Below are positions 12,588-19,445 of a stretch of 24,113 nt of DNA, piece by piece (the first letter of the stretch is position 1; each line of letters starts with the position of its first letter). The stretch comes from a virus, in IMG/VR virus record IMGVR_UViG_3300042924_001998, positions 1 through 24,113 of that record. The stretch is one strand, 5' to 3'. A program made the translations under genes and the position numbers. The notes beneath the pieces are model-generated. The model was not told the origin of the DNA, ran no database searches, and saw only the letters and a list, made by a program, of their open reading frames with translations.

Positions 12588-13040
12588 TCAGATGTTCCTC
12601 CTGGATTTAGCCCTACCCTGCCCGGTGGGGCTTTTTTTTGGAGCTACCTCCGGGATGCACTCGACAAGGATCTCCGTGCGTGGTTTATCGGGGTCAAGGC
12701 CCCAATAGGTATGCCGCTCCTTCACCTGCCGATCATTGGCATATATAAGGCCCTGCATCAAGTCCAAGATCAATGACTCGTCCAGGTCTGGTCTGCGGCT
12801 GGCATAGAAGATCCACATGGTCACACGCAGATCCCCCTCCATCAGCCTTGCCAATGGCCTGCATTGCTGTTTAAACACATCCGCATAGCTCAAAGCCTTG
12901 GCTGACTTGATCAGTCGGGACATCCCGCCGTAGTGAACAAGCCTCCTTGAGTTGGCCTTGCTGGCAGGCTCACCAAAAATAATTTGAGAAAGTGCTTGCA
13001 AGCTGTCAACACTATCGCTATCATTGCGTTGTAATGTCAT
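12588..13040 (-). CDS. rusA: RusA-like Holliday junction resolvase
   Basis: 150 aa, close to the family length of about 120-140. After an N-terminal FGEPASKANSRRLV segment comes DLRVTMWIFYASRRPDLDESLILD and GLIYANDRQVKERH. Asp85, Asp87 and Asp103 correspond to the acidic cluster of RusA that binds metal and cuts four-way junctions, although the usual DLDN is DLDE here. RusA dimers resolve recombination or replication intermediates before packaging. It faces away from the exonuclease/annealase operon with only 20 bases between the two starts. Its 3-prime end hides a plus-strand terminator (12609-12639). GTTTAAAC at 12869-12876 encodes Phe-Lys. Confidence 0.8.
   Translation of the reverse strand: MTLQRNDSDSVDSLQALSQIIFGEPASKANSRRLVHYGGMSRLIKSAKALSYADVFKQQCRPLARLMEGDLRVTMWIFYASRRPDLDESLILDLMQGLIYANDRQVKERHTYWGLDPDKPRTEILVECIPEVAPKKSPTGQGRAKSRRNI
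12609..12639 (+). terminator. Strong plus-strand terminator inside the RusA gene
   Basis: AGCCCTACC (12609-12617), 6-base loop, GGTGGGGCT (12624-12632; one G-U pair), then seven T. It is a textbook intrinsic terminator, antisense within the last 17 codons of the minus-strand RusA gene, and would stop plus-strand transcription coming from the gene-free region. Confidence 0.75.
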
Positions 13041-13060
13041 AACGAACCTTTGGAGAGCAA

Positions 13061-13927
13061 ATGAAGATTACCAACAAGTACGGTTTACCAGCGCCCCTCG
13101 TCTCATTGGTGTCGAAAGATACATACTCAAAGGGCGCATCCCAGTATAGCGTCACAGAGTTGATGAGTCCACCCAGAGTGCGAAGGTTGCGAGAACAATA
13201 CGATGATGTGATCGAAACAGATGTGACTGACCTGGGCTGGCAGTTCATTGGCAAGGGCATCCATATCAACATGGAAAACGCAGTGAACGACAAGCATATC
13301 AATGAGGAACGTTTATTTGTGAATGTGGACGGCGTGACCATCAGCGGGGCCATCGACCTGCAAGAGGAAACCCCAGAGGGGGTTGTCATCACCGATTACA
13401 AGTTCACCAGCGCCTGGGCCTTCATGCAGGAAAAGGTTGAATGGCAACAGCAGTTGAACATTTACAAGTGGTTCGTTGAAACCGTCAAGCGCAAGAAGGT
13501 CATCAAGCTTCAGATCTGCGCTTTCATTCGGGACTTCAACCGCAGACAGGTTAAAGAGGGATACCCACGGGCATCCATTGACATGGTTGACATCCCCCTG
13601 TGGGATGCAGTCACCACCGAAACCTATATCCGGGAACGCCTTGAGATGCACCGCAACGCCAAGGTGTCCCATGACTTTGGGGAAGAACTTCCGTTCTGCT
13701 CCGATGAAGAAAGATGGAAATCAACCCCCGTCTTTGCCGTGAAACGTGAAGGCCGCAAAACAGCCATCCGTTTATTTGAAACCCGTGAAGAGGCCGATGA
13801 ACTGGCTGTGAAGGAAAAAGGATATGTCGAAGAACGACCCGCCGAACCCAAGCGATGCACAGGCAACTACTGCTCAGTCGCCCAGTGGTGCGAACAATAC
13901 CAAGGAGAAATCAATGAACGTAATTGA
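13061..13927 (+). CDS. PD-(D/E)XK exonuclease (Cas4/RecB-like)
   Basis: 288 aa with TGGAGA 5 bases before ATG. The nuclease core shows GAIDL (96-100, Asp99), VITDYKF (109-115, Asp112 and Lys114) and VEWQQQLNIYKW (126-137), the QxxxY-type helix of RecB/Cas4 nucleases. The C-terminus has CTGNYCSVAQWC (266-277), spaced like the iron-sulfur cysteines of Cas4/AddB, though only three are evident there. Such an enzyme resects DNA ends to give single strands. The next gene, overlapping by 14 bases, is an annealing protein, so the two form an exonuclease/annealase recombination pair. Confidence 0.87.
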   Translation: MKITNKYGLPAPLVSLVSKDTYSKGASQYSVTELMSPPRVRRLREQYDDVIETDVTDLGWQFIGKGIHINMENAVNDKHINEERLFVNVDGVTISGAIDLQEETPEGVVITDYKFTSAWAFMQEKVEWQQQLNIYKWFVETVKRKKVIKLQICAFIRDFNRRQVKEGYPRASIDMVDIPLWDAVTTETYIRERLEMHRNAKVSHDFGEELPFCSDEERWKSTPVFAVKREGRKTAIRLFETREEADELAVKEKGYVEERPAEPKRCTGNYCSVAQWCEQYQGEINERN

Positions 13928-14591
13928 CCTGCTGAAACTGAACGTCAACGACCATACTGAGAAGAAGAATGGTCTGACCTACCTGTCATGGGCATGGGCA
14001 TGGGCAGAGGCTTTGAAGGCCGACCCCGCCGCCTCATTCAATGTGCACGCCTTTGATGGCAAAGCGTACATGGATGTAAACGGCACGGGCTTGGTGTGGG
14101 TAACCGTCACCATGTTTGGAAAGCCAATGACCTGCATGCTCCCGGTGATGAACCACCGCAACCAGCCCATCCCGGCTCCCAATGCCTTTGAGGTCAACAC
14201 CGCCATCATGCGTTGCATGACCAAGGCGCTGGCTCTGCATGGGCTTGGCCTGTACATCTACAGCGGAGATGATCTCCCGATGCAGGACGCAGAGGTCATC
14301 ACAAAGGCCGATACAGCAGAGGTTGAGGCCATGGTAACCAAGGCCATCGAAAAGGCCGTGGAAACCGGGGATGCAGACCTTGCAAACAAGGAACTGTTTG
14401 CTGACGGGATGATCAAGTACTGTGATATTTGCAAGGATATGGGCGCATTGAAGTCCTACTGGAAGGCCAACCAAGGCCAACTGGATGACCTCAAACGCTC
14501 ACATAACGACCTTTACAAGAAGGTCTTGGCTCACTTCACCAACGTGAAGGCAACTTTTAACGAAAAGGAAAAATCTGATGGAACCGTTTAA
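13914..14591 (+). CDS. Single-strand annealing protein (DUF1071/Sak3 type)
   Basis: 225 aa from the ATG at 13914, behind AAGGAGA; an earlier ATG in frame lies deep inside the exonuclease. The pattern LTYLSWAWAWAEAL (about 21-34), then YMDVNGTGLVWVTVTMFG, MNHRNQPI, NTAIMRCMTKALALHGLGLYIYSGDDLP is diagnostic for DUF1071 phage annealases, related in fold to Rad52-type proteins. It would coat resected single strands and anneal them. The C-terminal 90 residues are helical and charged. Its stop codon lies within a GTTTAAAC word (14586-14593) and it overlaps the SSB-like gene by 14 bases. Confidence 0.88.
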   Translation: MNVIDLLKLNVNDHTEKKNGLTYLSWAWAWAEALKADPAASFNVHAFDGKAYMDVNGTGLVWVTVTMFGKPMTCMLPVMNHRNQPIPAPNAFEVNTAIMRCMTKALALHGLGLYIYSGDDLPMQDAEVITKADTAEVEAMVTKAIEKAVETGDADLANKELFADGMIKYCDICKDMGALKSYWKANQGQLDDLKRSHNDLYKKVLAHFTNVKATFNEKEKSDGTV

Positions 14592-14877
14592 ACAAAAAGC
14601 CGATGCTGGTCGCCTCATGGCCGCTGAATCGAAGATGTCCCAACTGTCCCCTGACTATTACGGGGAAATTGCAATCAACCTCAAGGACATGGCAAATGTC
14701 CAGACGGTGGATGGATTGCATGTCTTCAAACTCAGCGGCTGGAAGAAGCAGTCGAAGGCCGGGAAGACCTACCTGAGTATTGGCATCAAGCGCAAGGTTG
14801 CTGAGTCTGCGGCCAAGCCCCAACCTGCGGCCAAGTCATCTGGGTTTGATGACATGGCCGATGACGTACCCTTCTGA
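14578..14877 (+). CDS. SSB-like protein with acidic tip
   Basis: 99 aa. The middle (DGLHVFKLSGWKKQSKAGKTYLSIGIKRK) reads like short OB-type strands, and the last ten residues FDDMADDVPF match the conserved acidic tail of bacterial SSB (DDDIPF) used to recruit replication and repair partners. It is shorter than host SSB (about 170 aa). The location directly behind exonuclease and annealase supports single-stranded DNA binding in recombination and replication. It starts inside the annealase gene and so is coupled to it. Confidence 0.75.
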   Translation: MEPFKQKADAGRLMAAESKMSQLSPDYYGEIAINLKDMANVQTVDGLHVFKLSGWKKQSKAGKTYLSIGIKRKVAESAAKPQPAAKSSGFDDMADDVPF

Positions 14878-14886
14878 GGAGCAACC

Positions 14887-15210
14887 ATGAAAACACCACG
14901 ACCCCTATCAGCACAGGGCCGCATCCGGGCCTTTGTTAGATCAAACCCCAACGCAACCACCGCAGAAATTTGTGCGGCAGTTGATGTCAAGCCACAGGAC
15001 ATTCACAACTTCACTTACAAGTTAAAGAAAAGTTTTGATTTGCTACCTGAAATTGAGGACAGAGGTGTCCCGATCATTCGGCATGAACTGATCATGCTCC
15101 ACCGGGAGGTGGACAACCTCAAGCATCAGATCGTTGGCTATCAGGCTGTGATTTCCTATTTGGAAAACCAGCTTGGCATGAAGAGCACCAGCCATGGCTC
15201 TCCAGTTTGA
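14887..15210 (+). CDS. Winged-helix protein with C-terminal coiled coil
   Basis: 107 aa. GRIRAFVRSNPNATTAEICAAVDVKPQDIHNFTYKLKKSF forms a typical helix-turn-helix/winged-helix fold (about 11-50). From residue 65 on, LIMLHREVDNLKHQIVGYQAVISYLENQL is a heptad coiled coil, so it is likely a dimeric DNA-binding protein. Ribosome-binding site GAGGAG. It could regulate the accessory genes that follow, or act in replication. It overlaps the next gene by 17 bases. Confidence 0.7.
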   Translation: MKTPRPLSAQGRIRAFVRSNPNATTAEICAAVDVKPQDIHNFTYKLKKSFDLLPEIEDRGVPIIRHELIMLHREVDNLKHQIVGYQAVISYLENQLGMKSTSHGSPV

Positions 15211-15586
15211 GGCCCGTAAGGTTGCCTTGAAGCAGGACAGGACAGGATACATCCTGACCTTGTCCCTGCACCCTGACGAAATCCCAGAGGAGCTCCTACG
15301 GGACTTTGTCGGGACACGGTACGCATGTGCCGTGGTTCGGATTCAAGATGATGAGTCTGCCACCCAGTACAACAACAGAGTCCAGAGGGCTGGGATGTTG
15401 TGCAAGGATACAAATTTCCAGGAATTCATAGGGTTTGAAACCGAAGATTCCGCTGCCGCAGAACTGTGTAAACGATGTGGGATTGTGTCCCGCTCCGAGT
15501 TGTACGGTAACGAGGTGGCGAAGGAATTGTTTGATGACCTGTTGAAAGAATTTGAAAGTTGGAAAGCCGACCATGACCCCTTCTAA
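15194..15586 (+). CDS. Conserved-type phage protein, 130 aa
   Basis: Begins MALQFEARKVALKQDRTGYILTLSLHPDEIPEELLRDFVGTRY, a pattern I have a sense of from phage recombination neighbourhoods but cannot name. The C-terminus is helical and acidic (VAKELFDDLLKEFESWKADHDPF). It overlaps the wHTH gene upstream and the next gene downstream (14 bases). No catalytic motif is evident. Position suggests a recombination or replication accessory role. Confidence 0.72.
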   Translation: MALQFEARKVALKQDRTGYILTLSLHPDEIPEELLRDFVGTRYACAVVRIQDDESATQYNNRVQRAGMLCKDTNFQEFIGFETEDSAAAELCKRCGIVSRSELYGNEVAKELFDDLLKEFESWKADHDPF

Positions 15587-15881
15587 AAAAATACCATTCC
15601 TGTCGTACCTTGAACCGGGTGAATACACCATGCTCAAGAAGTACTCCGCTCAGACAAAGACCCCCATGACGCAACTGATGAGGGAGGCTGTGACCATGCG
15701 GGTTTCCTCTGGTGAGCAGTACCTGAACGGATACAACAATGGCATCACCAAGGCCATTGATGTACTCAAGGCCAATCAAGCGTCCAACATGCGTTTCCCG
15801 TCAGGCAGATCGTTTGGCGAAATCATTGAGGATGACCTGCTCAAGGAAATGCTGACAAAGGTTCCACATGAAGCCGCTTAG
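15573..15881 (+). CDS. Possible ribbon-helix-helix-like protein, 102 aa
   Basis: ATG at 15573 chosen over an in-frame TTG at 15552. The N-terminus KIPFLSYLEPGEYTMLKKYSAQTKTPMTQLMREAVTMRV resembles a beta strand followed by two helices as in Arc/CopG-type DNA-binding proteins; the remainder is helical (SFGEIIEDDLLKEML). If so it is a small transcription regulator; the assignment rests on pattern only. It overlaps both neighbours by 14 bases. Confidence 0.6.
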   Translation: MTPSKKIPFLSYLEPGEYTMLKKYSAQTKTPMTQLMREAVTMRVSSGEQYLNGYNNGITKAIDVLKANQASNMRFPSGRSFGEIIEDDLLKEMLTKVPHEAA

Positions 15882-16083
15882 AGGAGACAGAAATCAGTGC
15901 GGGGCATGCCACAAGTACTTCAACAGTAGTAGGGCGTTTGAGAAGCACCGCACCGGGCAATATGGCGTTGACCGTAGGTGCATGACAGACGAGGAAATGG
16001 AAGCCAAGGGCATGTGTGTAAACGCACAAGGTTTTTGGATTGGCAGCAAACGAACCGATTGGTTCCCGAAGGAGACAGTATGA
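15868..16083 (+). CDS. Zinc-finger-like protein, 71 aa
   Basis: CGACHKYFNSSRAFEKHRTGQYG (11-33) has C-x2-C and a following His, then a Cys (RRCMTDEEMEAKGM); this is a C2H2/C2HC-type finger common in small phage proteins of this kind. DNA or RNA binding is likely, target unknown. The junction with the next gene is an ATGA overlap, with the ribosome-binding site GAAGGAGA inside its last codons. Confidence 0.7.
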   Translation: MKPLRGDRNQCGACHKYFNSSRAFEKHRTGQYGVDRRCMTDEEMEAKGMCVNAQGFWIGSKRTDWFPKETV

Positions 16084-16247
16084 AAGCAAAACTGAAGGCC
16101 GTGCCACCTGCCACGACTTATAGGCCCAAGAGCATTCTTGACCCTGCGTTTAAATACACGCCCTCTGCGGCTACTGATGTCCGGGCAACGTGGGCAAGGT
16201 TTGGTTGGACACCAATTGTAAGGAACAAGAATGAAAGCAGTTCTTGA
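16080..16247 (+). CDS. Small basic protein, 55 aa
   Basis: MKAKLKAVPPATTYRPKSILDP to NKNESSS. Pro- and Arg/Lys-rich, one Trp-containing segment (ATWARFGWTP). ATGA overlap with the upstream gene and a 17-base overlap with the next gene support translation. A GTTTAAAT variant word (16148-16155) encodes Phe-Lys. Function unknown. Confidence 0.65.
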   Translation: MKAKLKAVPPATTYRPKSILDPAFKYTPSAATDVRATWARFGWTPIVRNKNESSS

Positions 16248-16434
16248 GTTCACCTACCCGGAAGATCAGGACAGACTGCGTCATGCTTTAAACGGGTCGA
16301 AGGCAGTTGGCGCATTGATCGACATTCAACTAACGGTGCGTAGCTACTTCAAACATGATGCCGACCCATTGATGGTGCTGGCGCTGGTCAGGGACTTGAC
16401 CAATACGGCTTTAAACGAATGTGGGGAGGAATGA
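16231..16434 (+). CDS. Hypothetical protein, 67 aa
   Basis: MKAVLEFTYPEDQDRLRHALNGSKAVGALIDIQ, ending in GEE. The N-terminal strand then helices resemble a small phage fold often found with this MKAxLEF start, but no function is known to me. Two CTTTAAAC near matches of the iterated word lie inside (16286, 16409). It overlaps the next start by up to 4 bases. Confidence 0.68.
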   Translation: MKAVLEFTYPEDQDRLRHALNGSKAVGALIDIQLTVRSYFKHDADPLMVLALVRDLTNTALNECGEE

Positions 16435-16550
16435 TGGAAACCATTCTTGCAACGATTCTGTTGGGCGGCATTGGGTTCATTGTCTGCGGCCTTGTGTTTG
16501 TTGGGCTGATGCACTTGTGGTTCTGGATGGACGAGAGGGGGGACAGATGA
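16431..16550 (+). CDS. Single-span membrane peptide, 39 aa
   Basis: MMETILATILLGGIGFIVCGLVFVGLMHLWFWMDERGDR: one hydrophobic span from residue 4 to about 31, then a charged tail, so probably N-out/C-in in the inner membrane. Start could be 16431 or 16434; GGGGAGGA gives a strong ribosome-binding site. The stop overlaps the next ATG (ATGA). Similar peptides occur at 8643 and 17530. Confidence 0.7.
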   Translation: MMETILATILLGGIGFIVCGLVFVGLMHLWFWMDERGDR

Positions 16551-16819
16551 AAAACCAATCAGACTGGCTTAACCGAGCCGACTACACGGCAGAGGAACGC
16601 CGCAACATATGCGCTCAAATCATGTTGGAAGCGCAGTATTGGGATGTGCATCAATACCTGAAGATGACGCACGACAGCACCAAGCGTCCTTGGGTTGGGC
16701 TGACGGACGAGGAGATCAACGAAATTACAAGCAAGGTAATTGGGTTTAACAGTTGTGCTGGATGGGAAGAAGATTACGCCCGAGCCATTGAGCAAGCCTT
16801 GAAGGAGAAGAACACATGA
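16547..16819 (+). CDS. LTDEEI-motif small protein, 90 aa
   Basis: ATG at 16547 overlaps the membrane-peptide stop. The N-terminus has DWLNRADYTAEERRNICAQIMLEAQYWD. Residues 46-90 carry RPWVGLTDEEINEI and end with a helix EQALKEKNT. The same WVxLTDEE(I) segment and KEKN ending occur in the products of 17658-18026 and 18019-18285, so the three are modular relatives. Role unknown; the motif is frequent in small phage proteins of Proteobacteria. Confidence 0.7.
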   Translation: MKNQSDWLNRADYTAEERRNICAQIMLEAQYWDVHQYLKMTHDSTKRPWVGLTDEEINEITSKVIGFNSCAGWEEDYARAIEQALKEKNT

Positions 16820-17091
16820 AAGACCCGGAAGACGAAGCATTTGAACAGCTATCTTTAAAGCAAGGTAGCTGGGAACACACCAGCGGCTGGCGCAAGCGAC
16901 AGATCATGGAGCACACAAAAATGGAACAAGCATTCCCCAACCCGCACAGGACTGACATGACAGGCATGTCATTAAGGGATTACTTTGCGGCCAAGGCGAT
17001 GTTGAGAACAAGTGTGAACACCTCTTACGAAGACCTTGCAAAGACAGCTTACAAAATCGCAGACGCAATGATGAAAGCGAGGGAGGCATGA
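16816..17091 (+). CDS. Hypothetical protein, 91 aa
   Basis: MKDPEDEAFEQLSLKQGSWEHTSGW with a middle TGMSLRDYFAAKAML (about 51-65) and a C-terminal helix (YEDLAKTAYKIADAMMKAREA). The GMSLRDYFAAKAM segment recurs in many small phage proteins followed by a helix, in my recollection, without known function. ATGA overlaps at both ends. Confidence 0.7.
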   Translation: MKDPEDEAFEQLSLKQGSWEHTSGWRKRQIMEHTKMEQAFPNPHRTDMTGMSLRDYFAAKAMLRTSVNTSYEDLAKTAYKIADAMMKAREA

Positions 17092-17288
17092 ACAAACCAA
17101 TTACAGCTAAAAAATTTGCATCAGACCTGTTGGGCTTGGTGCAAATATTGATTGATGAAGCTGTGCTGGCCGAGCGTGAAGCATGCGCCGCCATCCTTGA
17201 CGCAAACGCTATGGCTTGTGAAAGCCACATCATGCGTAGCCTGTTGCAATCAAACGCCCAAGCGATTCGGGTAAGGGGACAAGCATGA
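17088..17288 (+). CDS. Small helical protein with EREACA motif, 66 aa
   Basis: MNKPITAKKFASDLLGLVQILIDEAVLAEREACAAILDANAM, ending RVRGQA. AEREACAAIL resembles REECAKVADEW in the next gene product, and both end in R-x-RG-x-A, so they appear to be diverged relatives or share a module. Predicted to be a helical bundle or coiled coil. ATGA overlaps on both sides. Confidence 0.65.
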   Translation: MNKPITAKKFASDLLGLVQILIDEAVLAEREACAAILDANAMACESHIMRSLLQSNAQAIRVRGQA

Positions 17289-17533
17289 TTCACCCTGAGA
17301 TAACTGTTACCTTAACGCTGGATGACATCAAGCTGTACGACCGTGCCAGAGAGATTGGCCTTCCAAGCATTGTGGTGTCGATGTATGGCGACAGAATAAA
17401 GAAGTTACTGGCCGAGGAGCGATCAACAGAGCGTGAGGAGTGTGCAAAGGTGGCTGACGAATGGAGCAAGCGGCAAGATGATGTTGGTGGGTATATCGCA
17501 CGGAACATTAGAGCCAGAGGAGAACAAGCATGA
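17285..17533 (+). CDS. Small helical protein with REECAK motif, 82 aa
   Basis: Starts MIHPEITVTLTLDDIKLYDRAREIG, later STEREECAKVADEWSKRQDD and GGYIARNIRARGEQA. The EREECA...IRAR layout is a recurring element of small phage proteins. The ribosome-binding site of the following gene (GAGGAGAACA) lies in its last codons. Unknown function. Confidence 0.68.
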   Translation: MIHPEITVTLTLDDIKLYDRAREIGLPSIVVSMYGDRIKKLLAEERSTEREECAKVADEWSKRQDDVGGYIARNIRARGEQA

Positions 17534-17661
17534 CTGAAACACAAATGCTTGTGCTGATTGGCACAATTTATATAGCACCACACTGCGAGGGACGGTTCTC
17601 ATTAATAGTCGGCACAACTGCTTTAGTTGTTTCCGTTTTTAAAGGATTGGGGTGGGTATGA
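17530..17661 (+). CDS. Small membrane protein, 43 aa
   Basis: MTETQMLVLIGTIYIAPHCEGRFSLIVGTTALVVSVFKGLGWV: two hydrophobic stretches (about 6-16 and 23-42) around a short CEGR loop, suggesting two short membrane spans. ATGA overlaps with both neighbours support expression. Function unknown. Confidence 0.62.
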   Translation: MTETQMLVLIGTIYIAPHCEGRFSLIVGTTALVVSVFKGLGWV

Positions 17662-18026
17662 CTGACAAAGAGGCAATGAAGCTGGCGCTTTTTGCATTGG
17701 ACATTGTGAAAATGCATTACACACAAAGCCGCCATGTTAATGAAGCAATCACCGCACTCAAAGAACGATTGTCAGACCCCATGCGTGATGTGCAAAGGTT
17801 GGGGCAAGAGATTGAGCAAGAGCCTATATGCCCCGAATGCAAAGCAAAGGTGCTTTACGAATGTGTTGCATGTAGTAGCAATAACTACCCACCACCACAG
17901 CGCACATGGGTCGATCTAAGCGATGAAGACATTGAAGAATGTTTCACCATTACACCCGATTTGTACCTCAAGCGGCACATTGCACAAAGAATTCTAGACA
18001 AATTCAAGGAGAAGAACAATGGATAA
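17658..18026 (+). CDS. Zinc-ribbon protein with LSDEDI module, 122 aa
   Basis: Start ATG 17658 chosen because it overlaps the upstream stop; an in-frame GTG at 17652 is less likely. N-terminal helix MTDKEAMKLALFALDIVK, then CPECKAKVLYECVAC (C-x2-C, C-x2-C), a zinc ribbon at about 55-70, then RTWVDLSDEDIEECF and a C-terminal helix ending DKFKEKNNG. The second half is related to the 16547 and 18019 gene products. Probably binds nucleic acid or a protein partner; role unknown. Confidence 0.7.
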   Translation: MTDKEAMKLALFALDIVKMHYTQSRHVNEAITALKERLSDPMRDVQRLGQEIEQEPICPECKAKVLYECVACSSNNYPPPQRTWVDLSDEDIEECFTITPDLYLKRHIAQRILDKFKEKNNG

Positions 18027-18285
18027 ACCAACAGCATGGTACGACCCAAGCAACGGCGTGGTAAGCACAGACAGAAACTGTCCTTTGTTCACGCCGCTTG
18101 GTCAGGTGTGGGCGTTGTTTCCAAAAAGTGAATGGGTAGAGTTGACGGATGAGGAGATTAAAGCGGTTTGGAAGAAATTAGATTACGACATGAGCCACGG
18201 CAAGTTTGCGACTTGTGGTACCCACTATGTGATTGTTGAGTTCGCTCGTGCAATGTTTGCTAAATCAAAGGAGAAAAACACATGA
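18019..18285 (+). CDS. LTDEEI-motif small protein, 88 aa
   Basis: MDKPTAWYDPSNGVVSTDRNCPLFTPLG, then SEWVELTDEEIKAVWKKL and a C-terminal helix FARAMFAKSKEKNT. A third member of the module series; the TAWYDP...CPLFTPLG N-terminus is known to me from other small phage proteins of unknown function. It overlaps the upstream gene by 8 bases and the next by 4. Confidence 0.7.
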   Translation: MDKPTAWYDPSNGVVSTDRNCPLFTPLGQVWALFPKSEWVELTDEEIKAVWKKLDYDMSHGKFATCGTHYVIVEFARAMFAKSKEKNT

Positions 18286-18437
18286 CCGATGAAAAACCAG
18301 CACCTCGCCCCTGCCAATCATGGTGGGATTGGTATTTGTCACCGCCAGAAAACTGGAATGAAAAATATGGAAATGCGTTTGTCTGGACAGCGCAAGAGAA
18401 AGCATTGATGCAACAACTTAAGGAAAACAACACATGA
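18282..18437 (+). CDS. Trp-rich small protein, 51 aa
   Basis: MTDEKPAPRPCQSWWDWYLSPPENW, ending ALMQQLKENNT. Six Trp in 51 residues is unusual. The last codons copy the K-E-x-N-T ending and junction sequence of its neighbours. ATGA overlaps on both sides. Function unknown. Confidence 0.62.
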   Translation: MTDEKPAPRPCQSWWDWYLSPPENWNEKYGNAFVWTAQEKALMQQLKENNT

Positions 18438-18658
18438 CACCAGCACAAAACACAACTGCATATATCCAAGGGTTTGAAGATGGAGAAAGATTCACAAAAG
18501 CAAAAATTCTTCAGGAGATCGAAAGCGATAAAGAGCGCATCCTGCAACTCATCAAGGAACTGCGCCCTGCGATCAGCCCAATGGATGGGATGGGCAAAGG
18601 CAAGACCACACATGAGTGGTTCGACATTTTGGTCAAGAACATTGAGGAGAAGATATGA
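18434..18658 (+). CDS. Helical hypothetical protein, 74 aa
   Basis: MTPAQNTTAYIQGFEDGERFTKAKILQEIESDKERILQLIKEL is a long charged helix with coiled-coil character, followed by HEWFDILVKNIEEKI. The GFEDG...TKAKILQEIE portion resembles helical segments of other small phage proteins. ATGA overlaps with both neighbours. Function unknown. Confidence 0.65.
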   Translation: MTPAQNTTAYIQGFEDGERFTKAKILQEIESDKERILQLIKELRPAISPMDGMGKGKTTHEWFDILVKNIEEKI

Positions 18659-19296
18659 GTTATATCGTGGCATCGTTGCCACCCATCAAATGTTTTGTGA
18701 AGCGTGAGTTTCTGTACAACTTTGAGAAAGGTCACGGTGAGTTTGAACCTGCAATCTGGGTGAGTCTAAAAGCCTTGCGGGGCCAAGTGTTTCGCATTGA
18801 ATCGCTATTGCCAGCGTATGGTGCGCTGTACGACAAGCTACCTATCCACGCCTATGTGTGGAAAGAGGGCGAGATCACCGAAATTAACTGCTTACCCATC
18901 GACACCCTGCAACTGTGGGACTGCATGGGGTATCGGTTCACCGTCATTGAAAAGATTGGTCTGCGTAACCTGGGCGTGAAGTTTTTGGGTAAAGACAAGC
19001 AATGGCACTTTGGGCGCTACCTCTTCACCGTGGACTTTTGCGCTGATGGTGTGGACTTAGACACGGGCTTTACCGAACAGGCTGAAGAACACAAGTCATT
19101 CAATTGGATTCAGTTGGACAACGGACAGTTTGCCTGTCAACCCAACAACAGATGCCTGTGGTATGACCAAAGCCTTATTCCTGCTGAAACCAAGTTTCCT
19201 GACTTCCAGGCGGCAAAAGAAATTTGGACGGTAGATGGCACACGCAAGTGGTCGGCAGGGGATGATTGGTTTTATGACATTAAGGAGAAGCTATGA
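18655..19296 (+). CDS. Hypothetical beta-rich protein, 213 aa
   Basis: Largest gene of the small-gene train. It begins MSYIVASLPPIKCFVKREFLYNF and contains ALRGQVFRIESLLPAYGALYDKLPIHAYVW, DCMGYRFTVIEK and HFGRYLFTVDFC, with regular short strands and no membrane segment. A late segment NNRCLWYDQSLIPAETKFPDFQ is distinctive. I believe related proteins exist in other phages but know no function. Overlaps both neighbours by 4 bases. Confidence 0.72.
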   Translation: MSYIVASLPPIKCFVKREFLYNFEKGHGEFEPAIWVSLKALRGQVFRIESLLPAYGALYDKLPIHAYVWKEGEITEINCLPIDTLQLWDCMGYRFTVIEKIGLRNLGVKFLGKDKQWHFGRYLFTVDFCADGVDLDTGFTEQAEEHKSFNWIQLDNGQFACQPNNRCLWYDQSLIPAETKFPDFQAAKEIWTVDGTRKWSAGDDWFYDIKEKL

Positions 19297-19445
19297 AAGC
19301 AAGACAAGTGTTTGAAGCATTGATGTCCTCAAGGGGGTACACACATGCTGATTTAAACATGACAGGCGACAAGTACACCAACCCATCTATGCAGGGCAGA
19401 TGGAATTATTTCCTACTGGGCTGGGAAATGCGAGGCGTGATGTGA
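19293..19445 (+). CDS. Small hypothetical protein, 50 aa
   Basis: MKARQVFEALMSSRGYTHADLNMTGDKYTNPSMQGRWNYFLLGWEMRGVM. Its YTNPSMQGRWNYFLLGWEM end is a short motif I associate with small phage proteins of unknown role. TAAGGAGA ribosome-binding site within the upstream gene. ATTTAAAC (19351-19358), a one-base variant of the iterated word, lies inside. Confidence 0.65.
   Translation: MKARQVFEALMSSRGYTHADLNMTGDKYTNPSMQGRWNYFLLGWEMRGVM

Larger units (their letters stand above)
16802..18437 (+). repeat. Repeated gene-junction sequence in the small-gene train
   Basis: AAGGAGAAGAACACATGA at 16802-16819 recurs at 18006-18021 (as AAGGAGAAGAACAATG), 18268-18285 and 18420-18437 with one to three changes. 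Each copy is at once the last codons of one gene (Lys-Glu-Lys-Asn-Thr), the ribosome-binding site, and the start codon of the next gene. Confidence 0.8.
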
